A DNA stretch of 8,236 nucleotides from Elusimicrobia bacterium RIFOXYB2_FULL_48_7 (GTDB lineage Bacteria; Elusimicrobiota; Endomicrobiia; CG1-02-37-114; XYA2-FULL-39-19): the NCBI GenBank assembly GCA_001800495.1, contig MGVM01000086.1:1-8236 (forward strand), written 5' to 3'. The notes beneath the pieces are model-generated. The model did not search any database and was not told the DNA's origin. It saw nothing but the letters and a program-made list of their open reading frames with translations. Every line of letters begins with the position of its first letter. The first letter of the stretch is position 1. The position numbers and the translations under genes were made by a program. This document shows, piece after piece, positions 7,345-8,236 of this stretch.

Positions 7345-7372
7345 TTGACTTTATCCATTTTGGTGATATAAT
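7345..7372 (+). promoter_or_regulatory. Sigma-70-type promoter for the GntR/LacI regulator gene
   Basis: TTGACT (7345-7350) matches five of six consensus -35 bases, and TATAAT (7367-7372) is a perfect -10. The spacer is 16 bases, and TG at 7364-7365 gives an extended -10 (TGATATAAT). Transcription would start near 7379, leaving an untranslated leader of about 58 bases. The match is unusually good for this window and implies that the regulator is transcribed independently of ald and its neighbour. Confidence 0.8.
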
Positions 7373-7417
7373 AGTATTAGGTAGAGAAATATAGAGATAC
7401 ATATAGAATACTATATC
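7365..7417. repeat. Inverted repeat over the -10 and leader (candidate operator)
   Basis: ATAGTATT (7371-7378) is the exact reverse complement of AATACTAT (7407-7414). The outer flanks GATATA (7365-7370) and TATATC (7412-7417) also match as reverse complements. The whole left arm differs from the right only by a three-base insertion (TAA). The left arm covers the -10 and likely start site, and the right arm lies in the leader about 36 bases away. The layout would suit repression by a dimeric or looping regulator, most simply the product of the downstream gene, which is inference. Confidence 0.5.
7389..7411. repeat. Short imperfect tandem repeat in the regulator leader
   Basis: ATATAGAGATAC (7389-7400) is followed at once by ATATAGAATAC (7401-7411), the same unit minus one G. 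The region is A/T-rich, so chance repetition is possible. It lies between the arms of the inverted repeat and could form part of a composite binding site. Confidence 0.4.
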
Positions 7418-7436
7418 ACACAAGAGGTAACCCGCC

Positions 7437-8236
7437 ATGAATTTTGAAAATCTGAACACCAACAGCCCAAACCCTTTGTACCAGCAAATCAGCAGTATCA
7501 TCAAAGAAAAAATTGTAAGCAGGAAAATACCTGTCAACCAGAAACTCCCGCCGGAACAAGAATTAAGCAGTATATTCCATGTCAATGTGCTGACCGTCAG
7601 GGCGGCGCTTGCAGGGCTCGTCGAAGAGGGGTTAATTGTAAGGAAGCAAAACCGGGGGACCTTTGTAATCAGCGCGGAACCTAAAAAGGCCTCGGACCTG
7701 AAACCAAAAGACATTCTTTGTTTTGTTATCTGCACCGGAGCACTGATAAGAACTATCGAAAGTCCCTATTTCCACAATTACATAAGCGGCGCGGAAAACA
7801 CAGCAGGCGAATCCGGAATGCGCCTGCTGTGCAAGACCTTGAAAGAAGGCGACGATGAACTCTTTATCAAGGAAAATGACATCGCCGGGCTCATTGTTGC
7901 GGGCAACATCACTCCCAGCCATTTCAAGGCCATAAAAAGAACCCGCCTGCCTTTTGTCCTGATCGGCGATGTTCTGCAGGGCTCGCTGGTAAATTCGGCG
8001 GATGTGGTAACTAACGAGGATTCCCTTGATACTTACATGGCGGCAAGATATCTGATCAGCCTTGGCCACAGGAAAATAGCTTACCTGGCAAATTTTCTTG
8101 ATAAATTCCCCTGGAATGTCTCTTCGCTTAAAGGATACCAGCAGGCCCTGGAGGAGTCAGGAATATTATACGATGCAAAACTGGCCGTGGAATCCGGGTC
8201 CAGGGAACCGGAAGCAGTGTGTTCGATCGTTAACAG
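7437..8236 (+). CDS. GntR/LacI-hybrid (AraR-like) transcriptional regulator, 3' end outside window
   Basis: The first 266 codons of a DNA-binding regulator are present; the frame is still open at the right edge. Residues 13-79 form a GntR-type winged helix, with PLYQQISSIIKEKI, KLPPEQELSSIFHVN, TVRAALAGLVEEGLI and the wing RKQNRGTFV. From about 92 on the chain matches a LacI/periplasmic-binding-protein sensor fold: ILCFVI, SPYFHNYISGAENTAGESG (109-127), IAGLIVAG (149-156), LPFVLIGD (171-178), VVTNEDSLDTYMAARYLISLGHRKIAYLA (190-218) and KGYQQALEESGI (232-243). This is the B. subtilis AraR arrangement, in which a sugar relieves repression; the ligand here is unknown. The start is fixed by AAGAGGT (7422-7428), 8 bases before the ATG, and a strong promoter upstream. 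Autorepression is plausible. Full length for the type would be about 350-390 residues. Confidence 0.88.
   Translation, partial: MNFENLNTNSPNPLYQQISSIIKEKIVSRKIPVNQKLPPEQELSSIFHVNVLTVRAALAGLVEEGLIVRKQNRGTFVISAEPKKASDLKPKDILCFVICTGALIRTIESPYFHNYISGAENTAGESGMRLLCKTLKEGDDELFIKENDIAGLIVAGNITPSHFKAIKRTRLPFVLIGDVLQGSLVNSADVVTNEDSLDTYMAARYLISLGHRKIAYLANFLDKFPWNVSSLKGYQQALEESGILYDAKLAVESGSREPEAVCSIVN
7799..7831. repeat. 11-base perfect inverted repeat inside the regulator gene
   Basis: CACAGCAGGCG (7799-7809) and CGCCTGCTGTG (7821-7831) are exact reverse complements with an 11-base loop that itself contains the palindrome TCCGGA. It lies within codons for the start of the sensor domain. No T run follows, so it is not an intrinsic terminator. 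It may be a chance product of codon choice or an mRNA hairpin. Confidence 0.6.

Overview
The window is a gene-dense stretch of bacterial chromosome in which every supported gene lies on the + strand. It holds seven complete genes or gene ends plus a regulator cut by the right edge. In order: the C-terminal part of an aconitase (cut by the left edge), proA, nadD, a LytR-CpsA-Psr (LCP) gene, pilT, ald, a two-domain GNAT-type acyltransferase-like gene, and the start of a GntR/LacI-hybrid regulator. No rRNA, tRNA, CRISPR array, transposon or prophage gene was seen.

Layout. From 1 to about 3752 the genes are packed like one operon: acn and proA overlap by 11 bases, proA and nadD by 4 (ATGA), and nadD and lcp are 2 bases apart. 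pilT follows after 19 bases that contain a run of eleven G residues in the Shine-Dalgarno position. A 64-base gap with a strong hairpin separates pilT from ald. The acyltransferase-like gene starts 8 bases after ald. A 125-base intergenic region then carries a near-consensus sigma-70 promoter with an inverted repeat over its -10, which drives the regulator.

How the genes work together. The first block is mostly core metabolism: TCA cycle or citrate isomerisation (aconitase), proline synthesis (ProA), NAD synthesis (NadD) and attachment of glycopolymers to the cell wall (LCP). PilT is the type IV pilus retraction ATPase, here without other pilus genes nearby. Ald interconverts alanine and pyruvate with NAD. 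The gene after it is spaced as an operon partner, but its substrate cannot be read from the sequence. The regulator has its own promoter and probably begins a separate unit, perhaps for sugar use, beyond the right edge.

Organism. The base composition looks moderate, all chosen starts are ATG, and an Aquifex-type aconitase, an LCP protein, PilT and an AraR-like GntR/LacI hybrid occur together. This would fit a deep-branching or uncultured bacterial lineage (for example Elusimicrobia, Omnitrophica or Goldbacteria-like). That is a weak inference from gene content only. I see no clear new multi-gene system. The best leads are the G11 tract before pilT, the hairpin before ald, the ald/acyltransferase pair and the promoter-operator architecture of the regulator.
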